64,000 nt of DNA from a bacterium. Its GTDB lineage: Bacteria > Planctomycetota > Planctomycetia > Kolteriales > Kolteriaceae. The notes beneath the pieces are model-generated. The model saw only the letters and a program-made list of their open reading frames with translations. It was not told where the DNA came from and searched no databases. The stretch covers positions 124,001 to 188,000 of the forward strand of contig JAIELF010000003.1 in the NCBI GenBank assembly GCA_019753235.1, read 5' to 3'. Position 1 is the first letter of the stretch; each line of letters starts with the position of its first letter. Position numbers and translations under genes: made by a program. Positions 35,335 through 44,415 of the stretch are shown in pieces.

Positions 35335-36279
35335 ATGACACAAGAACGCCCCTTCCAAGCCATCTCTGGGTGGTTGCCATTAGTGCTGATTATTGCTGGC
35401 CTTTTCATCTCCATTAGTTTGACCATGTCGGCGCCGGTGATGGCGTTCCTCCTTCTCGGTTTGACCCTCTTCTGCTGCTGTGGTTTTCACGCCGTTGCTC
35501 CCAACGAAGCCCGCGTCCTTCTTCTGTTCGGCAACTACCAAGGAACGATCAAGCAAGGCGGATTCCTTTGGTCCAATCCTTTTTTCACAAGAAGGAAGAT
35601 ATCGCTCCGAATGCGAAACTTCGAAACCGGCCAGCAAACAACGACCGAGGTGAAAAGCAACGAACGCAACTTCCTTCAGAGCGCATTCGTTTCTGAAGCT
35701 TCTCATGGTTCCTATGCTTCTCGTCTCGCCCGTCGCCCGACAAAGGTGAACGATCGAGACGGCAACCCCATCGAGATCTCCGCCATTGTCGTCTGGAGGG
35801 TCGTCAGCCCAGCCGAGGCCGTCTTCGATGTCGACGACTACGAGGGCTACGTCCACCTGCAGAGCGAAGCGGCCTTACGAATCCTTGCGAGTCGGTACCC
35901 GTATGACAGTGCCGACGACGAACTCTCTCTCCGCCGATCGACCGCCGAGGTATCCGATCAGCTCAAGCGGGAAATTGACGAACGATTCCACCGGGCCGGC
36001 GTCGAGGTATTAGAAGCCCGCATCAACCAACTCTCATACGCCCCCAAGGTCGCCGCCGCCATGCTGCAACGCCAACAGGCGCAAGCCGTCGTCGCCGCCC
36101 GAACCAAAATTGTCGAGGGGGCTGTCGGCATGGTTCAGATGGCTCTCGAACATCTTCAAGAGAGAAAACTGGTCGAACTCTCCACCGATCAGCAAGCCGC
36201 TCTCGTCAGCAATCTACTCGTCGTCCTTTGCGGTGACCGCCATGTCCAACCCGTTCTTTCGACCAGTTCGAGATCCTAG
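35335..36279 (+). CDS. SPFH/band-7 domain membrane protein
   Basis: 314 residues. Two N-terminal membrane helices (about 11-31 and 33-51) precede an SPFH domain: APNEARVLLLFGNYQGTIKQGGFLWSNPFF near 55, DRDGNPIEISAIVVWRV, and a helix VAAAMLQRQQAQAVVAARTKIVEGAVGM. These features belong to stomatin/flotillin-like scaffolds that organise membrane microdomains; the C-terminal coiled coil is typical. AAGGTGA precedes ATG 35335. No NfeD partner gene is adjacent. Function by family only. Confidence 0.88.
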   Translation: MTQERPFQAISGWLPLVLIIAGLFISISLTMSAPVMAFLLLGLTLFCCCGFHAVAPNEARVLLLFGNYQGTIKQGGFLWSNPFFTRRKISLRMRNFETGQQTTTEVKSNERNFLQSAFVSEASHGSYASRLARRPTKVNDRDGNPIEISAIVVWRVVSPAEAVFDVDDYEGYVHLQSEAALRILASRYPYDSADDELSLRRSTAEVSDQLKREIDERFHRAGVEVLEARINQLSYAPKVAAAMLQRQQAQAVVAARTKIVEGAVGMVQMALEHLQERKLVELSTDQQAALVSNLLVVLCGDRHVQPVLSTSSRS

Positions 36280-36339
36280 CCGATCATCAGAATCAGAAGC
36301 TTTGCCGACATTCTTTCTGATGGCAAGTAGATGAGACGG

Positions 36340-37605
36340 TTACGAGTTGCTGGCTTGGCGAGTGTCGGCATTGAAAGAGAGAACTCGGCTTTGTCGGTAG
36401 GAGAGTTCGCCTAAGTGGACGGCGATCATGGCGGCCTGCGCGACGGATTCATCGCAGACTGGCCGTTGCCGATTTCGAATCGATTCCAACCATTGTCGAA
36501 CATGGTCGGGCCGTGCGTTCTGCACGACGTTGAATCTCCCTTCCGCTTCCCGCTCTTGGTACTCTTTGCTAAAGAAGCGTTCGCGGACAATTTGCAGACT
36601 TTCAAGCAGCTTGACCGAGCCCTCATGACCAAAGAACGCCGGTGGGCTCTCTTGTTCATTTCCCAAGCAACTGGTGATCTGAAAAGAGAAGTTTTCGTAG
36701 TCGATGGTGGAAAAGAACGTGTCCGGCGTTTCGCCAGTATCGTCCAGGTAGCGACCGCCGCCCGAGGAAACCCGTCGCGGAAGCGAGACGCCAGTCGCGA
36801 TCAACTGGGCGGCAACATTGTGGAAGATCGAGTTGGTGGCGTTTCCGCCGCTGTAGTCCCAATACTTTCGCCAGCGAACGAATCGCTCGATGTCGAAATC
36901 GCGAGCGGGGGCGGGCCCCAGCCAGGCTTTCCAATCGAGCGTCTTCGACGAGACATCGTCCCAGATTCGCCGATTGAAGAATCCGACTCGCGAGTTTCGA
37001 TTAAACGATGATTGCACATACAGCAGTCGCCCGATGCCCCCGCCGTCAATGATCTGCTTCACTTGGTGGTACCGGTCATCGCTGCACAACTGCGAACCAC
37101 ACTGAAAGATGACGTTGTTCTTCTGGACGGCATCGTGAATCTCGATCGCTTCTTTCCAAGTCCGGGCCATCGGAGCTTCAAGGTAAATATCTTTGCCCGC
37201 GTTGGCTGCATCGACCGCCATCGTCGCGTGCCAATGGTCCGGCGTGGCGATCATGACCGCATCGACGTTCTTGTCATCGAGGATTCGGCGATAGTCCTGG
37301 ACAGGGAGACCGTTGGTCTTCGCGACGGCGATGTCCAGGTGTGGCGTAAAAACGTCGCAAACGTGACTGACTTGGCAGTTATGACTGGTTCGGCGAAGCC
37401 AAATGAAGAGATAAAGGTCTGAAATGGCGTACGGCCCACAGCCGATGAGTCCGATTCGAATCCGCTCATTGGCGCCTTGGACCCGACCGTAACTTGCTGC
37501 GGGCAAAGCCAATGCGGACACGGTCCCGGCCGACGAGAGAAGGAAGTCTCGCCGATTCGGAAGCATGGACGATCGCCAATCAGACACAGACTTGCTCAAG
37601 CTCAA
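36340..37605 (-). CDS. Tat-exported Gfo/Idh/MocA-family oxidoreductase
   Basis: 421 residues. A Tat signal (NRRDFLLSSAG) is followed by a Rossmann domain (IRIGLIGCGPYAI) and the family's C-terminal beta sheet domain (about 160-380). In the usual nicotinamide motif EKP the lysine is replaced: DIYLEAPMARTW. Such exported relatives are very numerous in planctomycetes, and activity here is unclear. Start TTG 37605 has GAGG six bases upstream; ATG 37566 would put the Tat motif closer to the N-terminus but has a weaker ribosome site. Convergent with the SPFH gene, 60 bp apart. Confidence 0.85.
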   Translation of the reverse strand: MSLSKSVSDWRSSMLPNRRDFLLSSAGTVSALALPAASYGRVQGANERIRIGLIGCGPYAISDLYLFIWLRRTSHNCQVSHVCDVFTPHLDIAVAKTNGLPVQDYRRILDDKNVDAVMIATPDHWHATMAVDAANAGKDIYLEAPMARTWKEAIEIHDAVQKNNVIFQCGSQLCSDDRYHQVKQIIDGGGIGRLLYVQSSFNRNSRVGFFNRRIWDDVSSKTLDWKAWLGPAPARDFDIERFVRWRKYWDYSGGNATNSIFHNVAAQLIATGVSLPRRVSSGGGRYLDDTGETPDTFFSTIDYENFSFQITSCLGNEQESPPAFFGHEGSVKLLESLQIVRERFFSKEYQEREAEGRFNVVQNARPDHVRQWLESIRNRQRPVCDESVAQAAMIAVHLGELSYRQSRVLSFNADTRQASNS

Positions 37606-38713
37606 TACCTACCTCAAGCCCTCTTCACCTATAGACGAGCGAAACAGGGAAAAGTCGCCAACTCTATTTGAAAAATCCTGACTTTCAGGAACGGAACATC
37701 CTCAGAGACGTTCCCCAGCTCGATTCCGGACTCCAAATAGCAGCAAAGGCAGCACCATTTATTGGCCGACGATCCAGAGACATGCATTGGACCGGCCCAC
37801 CAGCGTTCTAAACCCATCTTACACGAGGCCAGGTGGGGCGCCTCCCTCAGAATTGGATTCGCGACGAAATGACTCGTGCAGTCGGCGTGCCTATCGAATC
37901 GATAATGAGGACGAGCGACAAGAAAATGGCCCGCTGAAAAATGACCTCTTCGGATTGAACTCGCCCCGGACAACACAAAAGAGCCCGCGGCTCAACGTTT
38001 TTCAAATAGCCCAGGCTCTGAGAAACACCATGTTTTCAAGATGAGAATTGGTCGCAAAAGAGGTCATGGGCAGAAACTCGTGACAGAATTTTGCGATTTC
38101 GTCCAATTCATCGGGATGAGTCCTCATCCTTCCCCCTGTCCACTTCAGCGATCCGACCCGCCAAGAGATCGATCGCACAGCAGGCCCGGTCTCTCGGTGC
38201 GATGCCCCATCCGCATGACCCTGTGTCGATTTGACGATTGAGTCGCTTGTTTGGCCTTTCCTCGCTTCAGGCGGGCTAGATTTGGGGAAATGTTATCCCC
38301 TCGGCCCGTCGCGATAGGGTCGCCCGATAGGGCCCGGGCTCGGCTGATTCCCGATCCAGCGCGAACGTGCTCGACGAGAGACCAGTGACGCCGTGGGAGG
38401 GAATGATCCCCGGAGCGTGCGAGGGACGAACCGATGCTCCGGAGGGATTCGTTGCCGGCGAGGGAACCCGCATCGACTCGCGACTGGTTCGCATGGGACT
38501 AAACCTTATATTGGTGAACTGGGTGCATTCGACGTGAATGTTGATCGCATGACTGATGAGTTGCTTGCTGATGTCGCGGAGTGCGTGTCGGATCCGCAAG
38601 GCCCACAGGGTTATGGGAATCCGGAAAACCGTCCCGAATGGCTCGCTGACGTCCTCCGCAACTGTCTCGGCACTCTTGCGAATGACATTCCCCACGCAGA
38701 TCAGGCGGGGACC
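37606..38713. other. Gene-poor region with terminator-like hairpin
   Basis: 1.1 kb between divergent genes. Only short frames with poor codon structure are seen before 38390. From about 38540 to 38713 the frame of the phosphatase gene is open and reads plausibly (TDELLADVAECVSD), so an N-terminal extension cannot be excluded. A hairpin with flanking T/A runs is at 37976-38005. An undetected small RNA is possible. Confidence 0.45.
37976..38005. terminator. Bidirectional terminator-like hairpin
   Basis: GAGCC-CGC-GGCTC makes a 5-bp GC-rich stem at 37981-37993, with AAAA before and TTTTT from 37998, so it could work on both strands. No protein gene ends here, which makes an unannotated transcript worth checking. 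Confidence 0.4.
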
Positions 38714-39595
38714 ATGGGATTGTTCGATCGATTGAACTCAATGGTTCGGCAATGGATGAATCCACCGAACCATCATTCGTCGTCGGATCCCTTTCGGGTT
38801 TCCAGCGGCTTAAACACTTCCATTGGATATTTTCGCGACAACAACGAAGACCGAATCGTTCTCGACGATCGGACGATGATTTATGTTGTTGCCGATGGCA
38901 TGGGTGGACAGGCGGCCGGCGAACAGGCCAGCCAAATGGCCGTTGACATCGTACCAGCGACTCTCCGTGAGCTTCTATCCAACGATGCCGAGCCCATATC
39001 CGTCCGAGAGGCGATCAAGCGAGCAGTGTTGCTGGCGAATCAATCGATCGTTCAAAAGGGAGACAATGATCCCAGCACCCAAAACATGGGGACAACGATT
39101 GTTTTGAGCGTGTGCCGAAACGACAAAATGTTTGTCGCCCATATCGGCGATAGTCGAGCCTATCTTGTTCGCGACGGCAAGATTCGTCGAATAACCACTG
39201 ATCACAATCTTGCGCAAGCTCTCTTCGAAGCCAACACCATCTCGGCCGAGGAACTCGATACCCATCGATTCCGTCACGTGTTGTGGAAGTATCTCGGTTC
39301 GAAGGAAGTCGGCGAAGGGCCCGACATGACGGAGATCGAGTTGCACGACGGCGACCGATTTCTCCTGGCGACGGATGGCTTGACCGGCTCTCTCTCCGAC
39401 GAGCTCATTCGCGACGAGATCGTCCGGGCGACGGACCCGACCATCTGTGCCGACAAGCTGGTGAAATTGGCCCTGGATAACGGCTCGCGCGACAATGTCA
39501 CAGGCGCGGTCCTCTTCGTAACCGGCCCAGTCGCATCGGCGGAAACTCCAGCCGACGGAAAAGCGGATCCGGAACAGACCCCCACGGGCGATTGA
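38714..39595 (+). CDS. PPM/PP2C-type serine/threonine phosphatase
   Basis: 293 residues from ATG 38714, which follows AGGCGGGG. PP2C motifs in order: RDNNEDR (metal Asp), VVADGMGGQAAGEQAS, NMGTTIVLSV, HIGDSRAYLV, TDHNLAQAL, LLATDGLTGSL and the last metal-binding RDNVTGAV. All metal-site aspartates are kept, so activity is expected. It removes phosphate from Ser/Thr proteins, likely opposing Hanks-type kinases that also signal to FHA domains; no kinase is in this window. The C-terminus after 275 is short and disordered. The frame is open upstream to 38393, so an earlier start remains possible. Confidence 0.9.
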   Translation: MGLFDRLNSMVRQWMNPPNHHSSSDPFRVSSGLNTSIGYFRDNNEDRIVLDDRTMIYVVADGMGGQAAGEQASQMAVDIVPATLRELLSNDAEPISVREAIKRAVLLANQSIVQKGDNDPSTQNMGTTIVLSVCRNDKMFVAHIGDSRAYLVRDGKIRRITTDHNLAQALFEANTISAEELDTHRFRHVLWKYLGSKEVGEGPDMTEIELHDGDRFLLATDGLTGSLSDELIRDEIVRATDPTICADKLVKLALDNGSRDNVTGAVLFVTGPVASAETPADGKADPEQTPTGD

Positions 39596-39732
39596 TGTTC
39601 CTTCGTTCGTTACCTTACCTATCCACGATCGACCAAGAAGAATTCTTTATCGCCTGCGAAAGTCTTTACGTTTTCCATTCGCGTCTCGTTTTCATTCGCG
39701 ATAACCTCGATGAAAACAAGCAAACTGCAAAC

Positions 39733-39740
39733 GGGAGAGG
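39733..39740 (+). promoter_or_regulatory. Ribosome binding site deciding GTG start at 39745
   Basis: GGGAGAGG lies four to seven bases before GTG 39745, which begins a normal Tat signal. The open frame continues upstream to 39592 without such a site. Confidence 0.6.
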
Positions 39741-39744
39741 GATC

Positions 39745-40701
39745 GTGGATCGACGACAATTCCTAGAAGCATCGGCCATGGCAACCGTTTGGGCGAGCAC
39801 AACTTCGCTGGTTTCAATCGCTCGGTCGGATGAAAAAGCGGGCGATCAAGCAAGTTCGGCAGGGATGCATCTGCGCTACGCGATCAATATCGGCACCCAT
39901 TTCACGAATCATCCAGTGCTCGATCGTTTACAGAAGGTTGCCGACTTCGGGTTCACCGCCGTCGAGAACAATGGCCTGCCCGATCTCGATCGCGTGGCCG
40001 GCAGCAACGAACCGAATTACGATGCGATTGCCCTCTACGGCCAAAAACTCAAAGAGCTCGGCATGACGCAGGCAACCTGGGTCACCAACGGTTGTGCGGG
40101 CAAATGCAATTGCTCGATCACCGACGATTCCGGCACCGCAGAGTTCCTTCGCCGGGTCCACCACACCACTAAGATTTCCCCCCTTGTTGCCGGCACGATA
40201 TCGACGGTCACGAGCGGCATCGAGGTCCCGAAACTCTCGTCAAAAGAAATGACGCAGAATGTCATCACGGCTCTTAAAAAGGCCGCCGAAATTGTCGAGA
40301 AAGCGGGCGGACCGGTACTCGTCCTCGAACCGCTCAACGTTCTCGTCGATCATCCTGGCTACCATGTGGTCAAGACCGACCATGCGGCCGAGATCATCGA
40401 CGCGGTGGGGAGTCCCAAGGTCAAAATCCTTTACGACATCTACCACCAGCAGATCAGCGAAGGAAACCTGATCGGCAACATTCGCAAGCACTACGACCGA
40501 ATCGGTTACTTTCAGTTCGGCGACCACCCCGGTCGACACGAACCCTTCACCGGTGAGATTCACTATCCCAACGTCTTCAAGGCGATCTACCAGTTGGGTT
40601 ACCAGGGGATGGTCGGTGGCGAGTACGGCCCAGCAGGGGGTGGTAACGATGACGCGTCGATCGCCTCGATGAAGGCTGTCCGCCTGGCCGATCAGTGGTA
40701 A
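39745..40701 (+). CDS. Tat-exported hydroxypyruvate isomerase-like TIM barrel
   Basis: 318 residues from GTG 39745. A Tat-like signal (DRRQFLEASAMATVWAS) leads into a xylose-isomerase-type TIM barrel: HFTNHPVLDRLQKVADFGF, VLVLEPLN (conserved Glu for metal), VKILYDIYHQQISEGNL, YFQFGDHPGRHEPFTGEI and a final GGEYGP. These match Hyi/sugar-phosphate-isomerase metal and active-site segments. It likely interconverts hydroxypyruvate and tartronate semialdehyde or a related sugar, but in the periplasm. It lies 149 bp after the phosphatase gene. Confidence 0.87.
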   Translation: MDRRQFLEASAMATVWASTTSLVSIARSDEKAGDQASSAGMHLRYAINIGTHFTNHPVLDRLQKVADFGFTAVENNGLPDLDRVAGSNEPNYDAIALYGQKLKELGMTQATWVTNGCAGKCNCSITDDSGTAEFLRRVHHTTKISPLVAGTISTVTSGIEVPKLSSKEMTQNVITALKKAAEIVEKAGGPVLVLEPLNVLVDHPGYHVVKTDHAAEIIDAVGSPKVKILYDIYHQQISEGNLIGNIRKHYDRIGYFQFGDHPGRHEPFTGEIHYPNVFKAIYQLGYQGMVGGEYGPAGGGNDDASIASMKAVRLADQW

Positions 40702-40814
40702 TTCCACTTTTCGTCTAACTCTTCGAGAAGTCCTCTTTTCGTTCGGACCCTTGAAGACAACAATAGATTGTCATTGCTCGCCGGCTCCACCTTGCGACAC
40801 TCATGCACTCTTGG

Positions 40815-40821
40815 CGGAGAG
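40815..40821 (+). promoter_or_regulatory. Ribosome binding site deciding ATG start at 40826
   Basis: GGAGAGG (about 40816-40822) precedes ATG 40826 by a few bases. The frame is open upstream to TTG 40751, which lacks a comparable site. Confidence 0.5.
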
Positions 40822-40825
40822 GTTT

Positions 40826-43800
40826 ATGGGCATTGTCTCGTCATTCCAAACTCTTTGCGTCCTGTTCACCCTTCCGATGGGAGAGCCAGCTCCTTGGACC
40901 ACCAGCCACCTTGTTCTCAGCTCTGACTCTGCTGCCGACTCGCCTCGGACGTTTCTGCTTCATCTGCAACACCCGGACTATCGACAAGAGTATGCGGCCA
41001 TTGATCTGGCCATCGTGGTCGATCTCTCGGCCAGCCAACAAGGGCCGGCATTTCGCGAGACCATCGAAGGCGTCAAACAGTTTGTGAAAGGCCTTCAAGG
41101 GGGGAGTCGTGTTCAGATCTTTCTCGCCCACGCTTCAGGCAAAGCCATTCCCAACAGCCCCGCTGCGGTCGGATCGCGCGAGCTCGAACAAGCCTTGCAG
41201 AATCTGATCGATTCCTCGCCGCGCGGCCTGGCGGATATGCGATTTCTCGTCGATGCCATTTATACTTGGCAAGAGAATCGTTCCGGAACACTTACGAAGA
41301 GAGTTGTCCTGGCCGGGGATTTCGGCACCGCGATCGGTTGGCCGGAAGGAGTTCGTCAAGATGAGTGGGTCGAATCGCTTCTTCGAGAAGGAATAACAGT
41401 CTCGGCACTGAACCGACCAGAGAACCTTGCTGAGCCCGCTCGTCTTTTGGTCGATAGAGCGGAGGGAATCATTGAACTGCCGGCCGACGGTCTCCAGATC
41501 ATTTCGAACGTCGGTCCCGTCTACACCGAGTTGGCATTCGTCCCCGACGATAAGGTCTCTGAAATCTTTCCACCAAAACTCTCGGAGCAAAAGTTACAGC
41601 GCGGCATTTGGATGATGGGCCGAGCGATCGGCCGCACGATCAACCTCACCGTTCGTGGTCGTCGGGACGGCGAAGTCTTTCAAGAGGTGATTCCCGTTTC
41701 GCTGGATGGGGCCGAGATCAACCCGCGAATAGAGCAATTGCGACAGTTCATCGAGTCGACTCCCTCCCTTCGCCTTCAACAGGAATTGGCCTCCGTGAAC
41801 TTGCAACAACTCGAACGACGGATCCACCTTCAAGAGGCTCGATCGCGTCCGAAAACCGAGATCGCCCAAGCAACAGCTCCAGCCGAAGAGAGTCCTTCGA
41901 TTGAAACGGCCAAAACACGAGACTCGCTTCGCCAACAGCAACTCGTCAGCCAGATCAATCAGACGACCGATCAAGCAAAGAAGCTTCTCCGTAAGGATCC
42001 GGCCAGCGCGATGGAACTTCTCAAGCGAACGCTTCAATTCGTCGACGTTGCTGTTGCCGATGCCGCGACAAAAGCAAAATTGCGGGGCAAGGTCGAGACG
42101 CTTCTTCGATCGGCCCGTGCCGAACGAACGCGATCGGTCGCCGACGACCTAGCTCGACAACAGGCCTTGGCGGGATCGGATGCTCGGCGACGAGAGGCTG
42201 TCGGACAGATCTCGCGCGAGGACCGTCGGCGAATGATCCTCGATCGTTATCGAGCCCTGCTGGCCGAAGGAAACTCACAAGAGGCGTCGAACTTGGCCGA
42301 GCAAGCCGCCGCCAACGACCCTAGCGATCTCGCGACACTGGCGGCGGACTTGCAAGGTACTTTGGCCGACCGATACGCGAGGGTGGAACAGATCGAACTC
42401 GACAAGCAGCGGGGTTTCTGGAACACGCTTAGCACCGTCGAGCAGTCGAGCATACCGATTCCGGATGACCGCGAGATTGTCTTCCCGAATGCGAAAGCCT
42501 GGGAGCTTCTCTCTGCCCGGCGTGAAAAGTACAAGAGGCCCGACGTCCGGGCGATCTCTCCCTCCGAAGAAAAGATACGCGAGTCGCTTCGCAAACCGAT
42601 CACGATCGATTTCAAAGAGACGCCACTTCGGCAAGTAATCGACATTCTCAAAGAGTTCGTGGGGACGAACATCGTTCTCGATCTCCAGGGACTTGATGAA
42701 GCGGGGGTCGATCCGGAGGAACCCATCACTCTTTCGCTGACCGACATTCCGCTCCGAAGCGCGCTTGCGCTTATGCTGGAGCCACTCGAACTTGCCCACG
42801 TCGTTCGCAACGATGTCCTTCAGATTACAAGTCAACTCTCTGCTGAGAGCCAGCTCGAAACCCGCGTCTATCCCGTGGCCGACCTGGTGATTCCGATCGC
42901 GAATTTCAACGGCGGCGGAGTCGGTCTCAATGGTCAAGTCAACGGCGGACAAGGCCAGACCGGCAATCAAGGAGCGAATCGTCCCGCGGGGGATGGCTTG
43001 CAGAATTTCCAGGCTCCCGGCGGAAATCCGGGCGGTGCTCTTCGCCGAGACATGTCCGACGAACTTAAAAAGCTGATTCGGTCCGTGATCGATCGACAAG
43101 CTGATGCCAACAAGCCGGGCGATTGGGATCGGCACTTCGCAGGCGTTCGCGAATCAGACGAGTCCATTCGAGCAGCCGTCGTAAGACTTGCCGAGAATAA
43201 GCAGCACCATGAGGTTGTCCAGATGCTGGTTGCTGCCCGCCGTTGGCAACCGGTCGGCCGCTGGAGTCAGCAAGCCGAGCTCCTCTCTCGTGCGCTGGCG
43301 GACATACAAGATGTTCCCCTAGAAGAGGTCGCTCTTTCGATCGCCAGCATGGATCCGAATTCTAAGAACCTCTGGCGAGAGGCGACCCGCTTGTTGGCGC
43401 TGTCGGGCCAGTCGGCCCAAGCGGCGAAGCTTTTGCGAATGGAGCAAGAAACATCCAGACCCTCGGTCTTAGTGCTGCTCAATGGATTGAAATTTGCCAT
43501 CGATGCGGAGGAAATTGATCAGGTTGTCTGGATGGCGACGCCGATCTTGAATCGACCTTGGGTATCGGGCGATATCGACCCGGCAAGCTTGGCGCGAGAA
43601 CAACTTAACCGCTTCAAGGAGGCCCTTCGGCAACAGGGCAAGAAGGTTGACGCCGACCGAATAGAGTCGCTGCTTGATGCATCTCCGGAACGTGACATGG
43701 TGGTGACACTGCAATGGGAAGGAGAGGCCGACCTGGATCTGGCGATCATCGAGCCGACCGAGTTTTATTGCAGCTTGCTGACCCCGGAAACGCTGGGCGG

Positions 43801-44386
43801 CGGCGTCTTGCGAGGAGACTTGGCGAATTCGAAAGAGGAGTACGTGCTGACCCAAGGATTTACAGGCAACTACGAGATTCGCATCACCAAGGTCTGGGGC
43901 GAACCAACGGCAGGAATCGCGAATCTGGATATCGTTAGGCATCAAGGAACAAAGAACGAGAAGAGGGAACGAAGAACCGTTTCGCTCGCCGGCCAAGCCG
44001 AGAAAGGGACGACGATCACGCTGGCAGACGGTAGGCGGCGCGAACTCGCGAGAACGGCAGATTCACAAACCCTAACGGTCGATTCAGGCGCGTCGCGACC
44101 CAAGGCGGAGCTTCGCCGATTTTTGCAAACCACGACGCCCGGCGGGCCCGCGCCGGGGGGTCTGGTCCCTTTCGCCATCGCGCAGGGGGGCTTTGCTGGG
44201 GGCCGAGCCATCGCTTTTGACCCCGTCGTCACCGCCATCCCCGACGGCGTTAATCTGCAAGCTCAAGCCGTCGTGAGTGCCGACCGGCGCTTCGTTCGGA
44301 TGACGCTGGTTCCTCTCGTGCAGAGCATCCAATCGGTGAACGATGTTCGCGTCTTCCAAGCCGTTGGCCCTGCACCCTCCAACTGA
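40826..44386 (+). CDS. Large VWA/STN-domain protein with secretin-like tail
   Basis: 1186 residues. After a short hydrophobic start comes a VWA-like domain (about 35-230) with the metal motif DLSAS. A helical, Gln/Arg-rich region (about 330-560) follows. An STN/N0-like domain lies at about 588-670 (ITIDFKETPLRQVIDILKEF, LSLTDIPLRSALALML). Then a Gly/Asn-rich linker, a helical repeat region, a beta domain near 957-1040 (VTLQWEGEADLDLAIIEP) and a final stretch with VVSADRRFVRMTLVP that resembles strands of secretin barrel modules. A role in envelope assembly or in binding a secreted ligand is inference. The ribosome site GGAGAGG sets the start. Confidence 0.72.
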   Translation: MGIVSSFQTLCVLFTLPMGEPAPWTTSHLVLSSDSAADSPRTFLLHLQHPDYRQEYAAIDLAIVVDLSASQQGPAFRETIEGVKQFVKGLQGGSRVQIFLAHASGKAIPNSPAAVGSRELEQALQNLIDSSPRGLADMRFLVDAIYTWQENRSGTLTKRVVLAGDFGTAIGWPEGVRQDEWVESLLREGITVSALNRPENLAEPARLLVDRAEGIIELPADGLQIISNVGPVYTELAFVPDDKVSEIFPPKLSEQKLQRGIWMMGRAIGRTINLTVRGRRDGEVFQEVIPVSLDGAEINPRIEQLRQFIESTPSLRLQQELASVNLQQLERRIHLQEARSRPKTEIAQATAPAEESPSIETAKTRDSLRQQQLVSQINQTTDQAKKLLRKDPASAMELLKRTLQFVDVAVADAATKAKLRGKVETLLRSARAERTRSVADDLARQQALAGSDARRREAVGQISREDRRRMILDRYRALLAEGNSQEASNLAEQAAANDPSDLATLAADLQGTLADRYARVEQIELDKQRGFWNTLSTVEQSSIPIPDDREIVFPNAKAWELLSARREKYKRPDVRAISPSEEKIRESLRKPITIDFKETPLRQVIDILKEFVGTNIVLDLQGLDEAGVDPEEPITLSLTDIPLRSALALMLEPLELAHVVRNDVLQITSQLSAESQLETRVYPVADLVIPIANFNGGGVGLNGQVNGGQGQTGNQGANRPAGDGLQNFQAPGGNPGGALRRDMSDELKKLIRSVIDRQADANKPGDWDRHFAGVRESDESIRAAVVRLAENKQHHEVVQMLVAARRWQPVGRWSQQAELLSRALADIQDVPLEEVALSIASMDPNSKNLWREATRLLALSGQSAQAAKLLRMEQETSRPSVLVLLNGLKFAIDAEEIDQVVWMATPILNRPWVSGDIDPASLAREQLNRFKEALRQQGKKVDADRIESLLDASPERDMVVTLQWEGEADLDLAIIEPTEFYCSLLTPETLGGGVLRGDLANSKEEYVLTQGFTGNYEIRITKVWGEPTAGIANLDIVRHQGTKNEKRERRTVSLAGQAEKGTTITLADGRRRELARTADSQTLTVDSGASRPKAELRRFLQTTTPGGPAPGGLVPFAIAQGGFAGGRAIAFDPVVTAIPDGVNLQAQAVVSADRRFVRMTLVPLVQSIQSVNDVRVFQAVGPAPSN

Positions 44387-44412
44387 ACCGGTTCAAAATG
44401 TCGTGATGACAT
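44384..44412 (-). terminator. Palindrome and hairpin between convergent genes
   Basis: A perfect palindrome TGAACCGGTTCA (44384-44395) overlaps the stop of the VWA gene. Next to it ATGTC-ATCAC-GACAT read on the minus strand is followed by TTTT, a weak terminator for the methyltransferase gene ending at 44416. Confidence 0.3.
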
Positions 44413-44415
44413 CGA

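Noticed and set aside
38276-38695. A 139-residue minus-strand frame upstream of the phosphatase
   Set aside because: It reads partly like protein, but has no ribosome site and the plus-strand frame in the same place is at least as good. Left undecided and not called.
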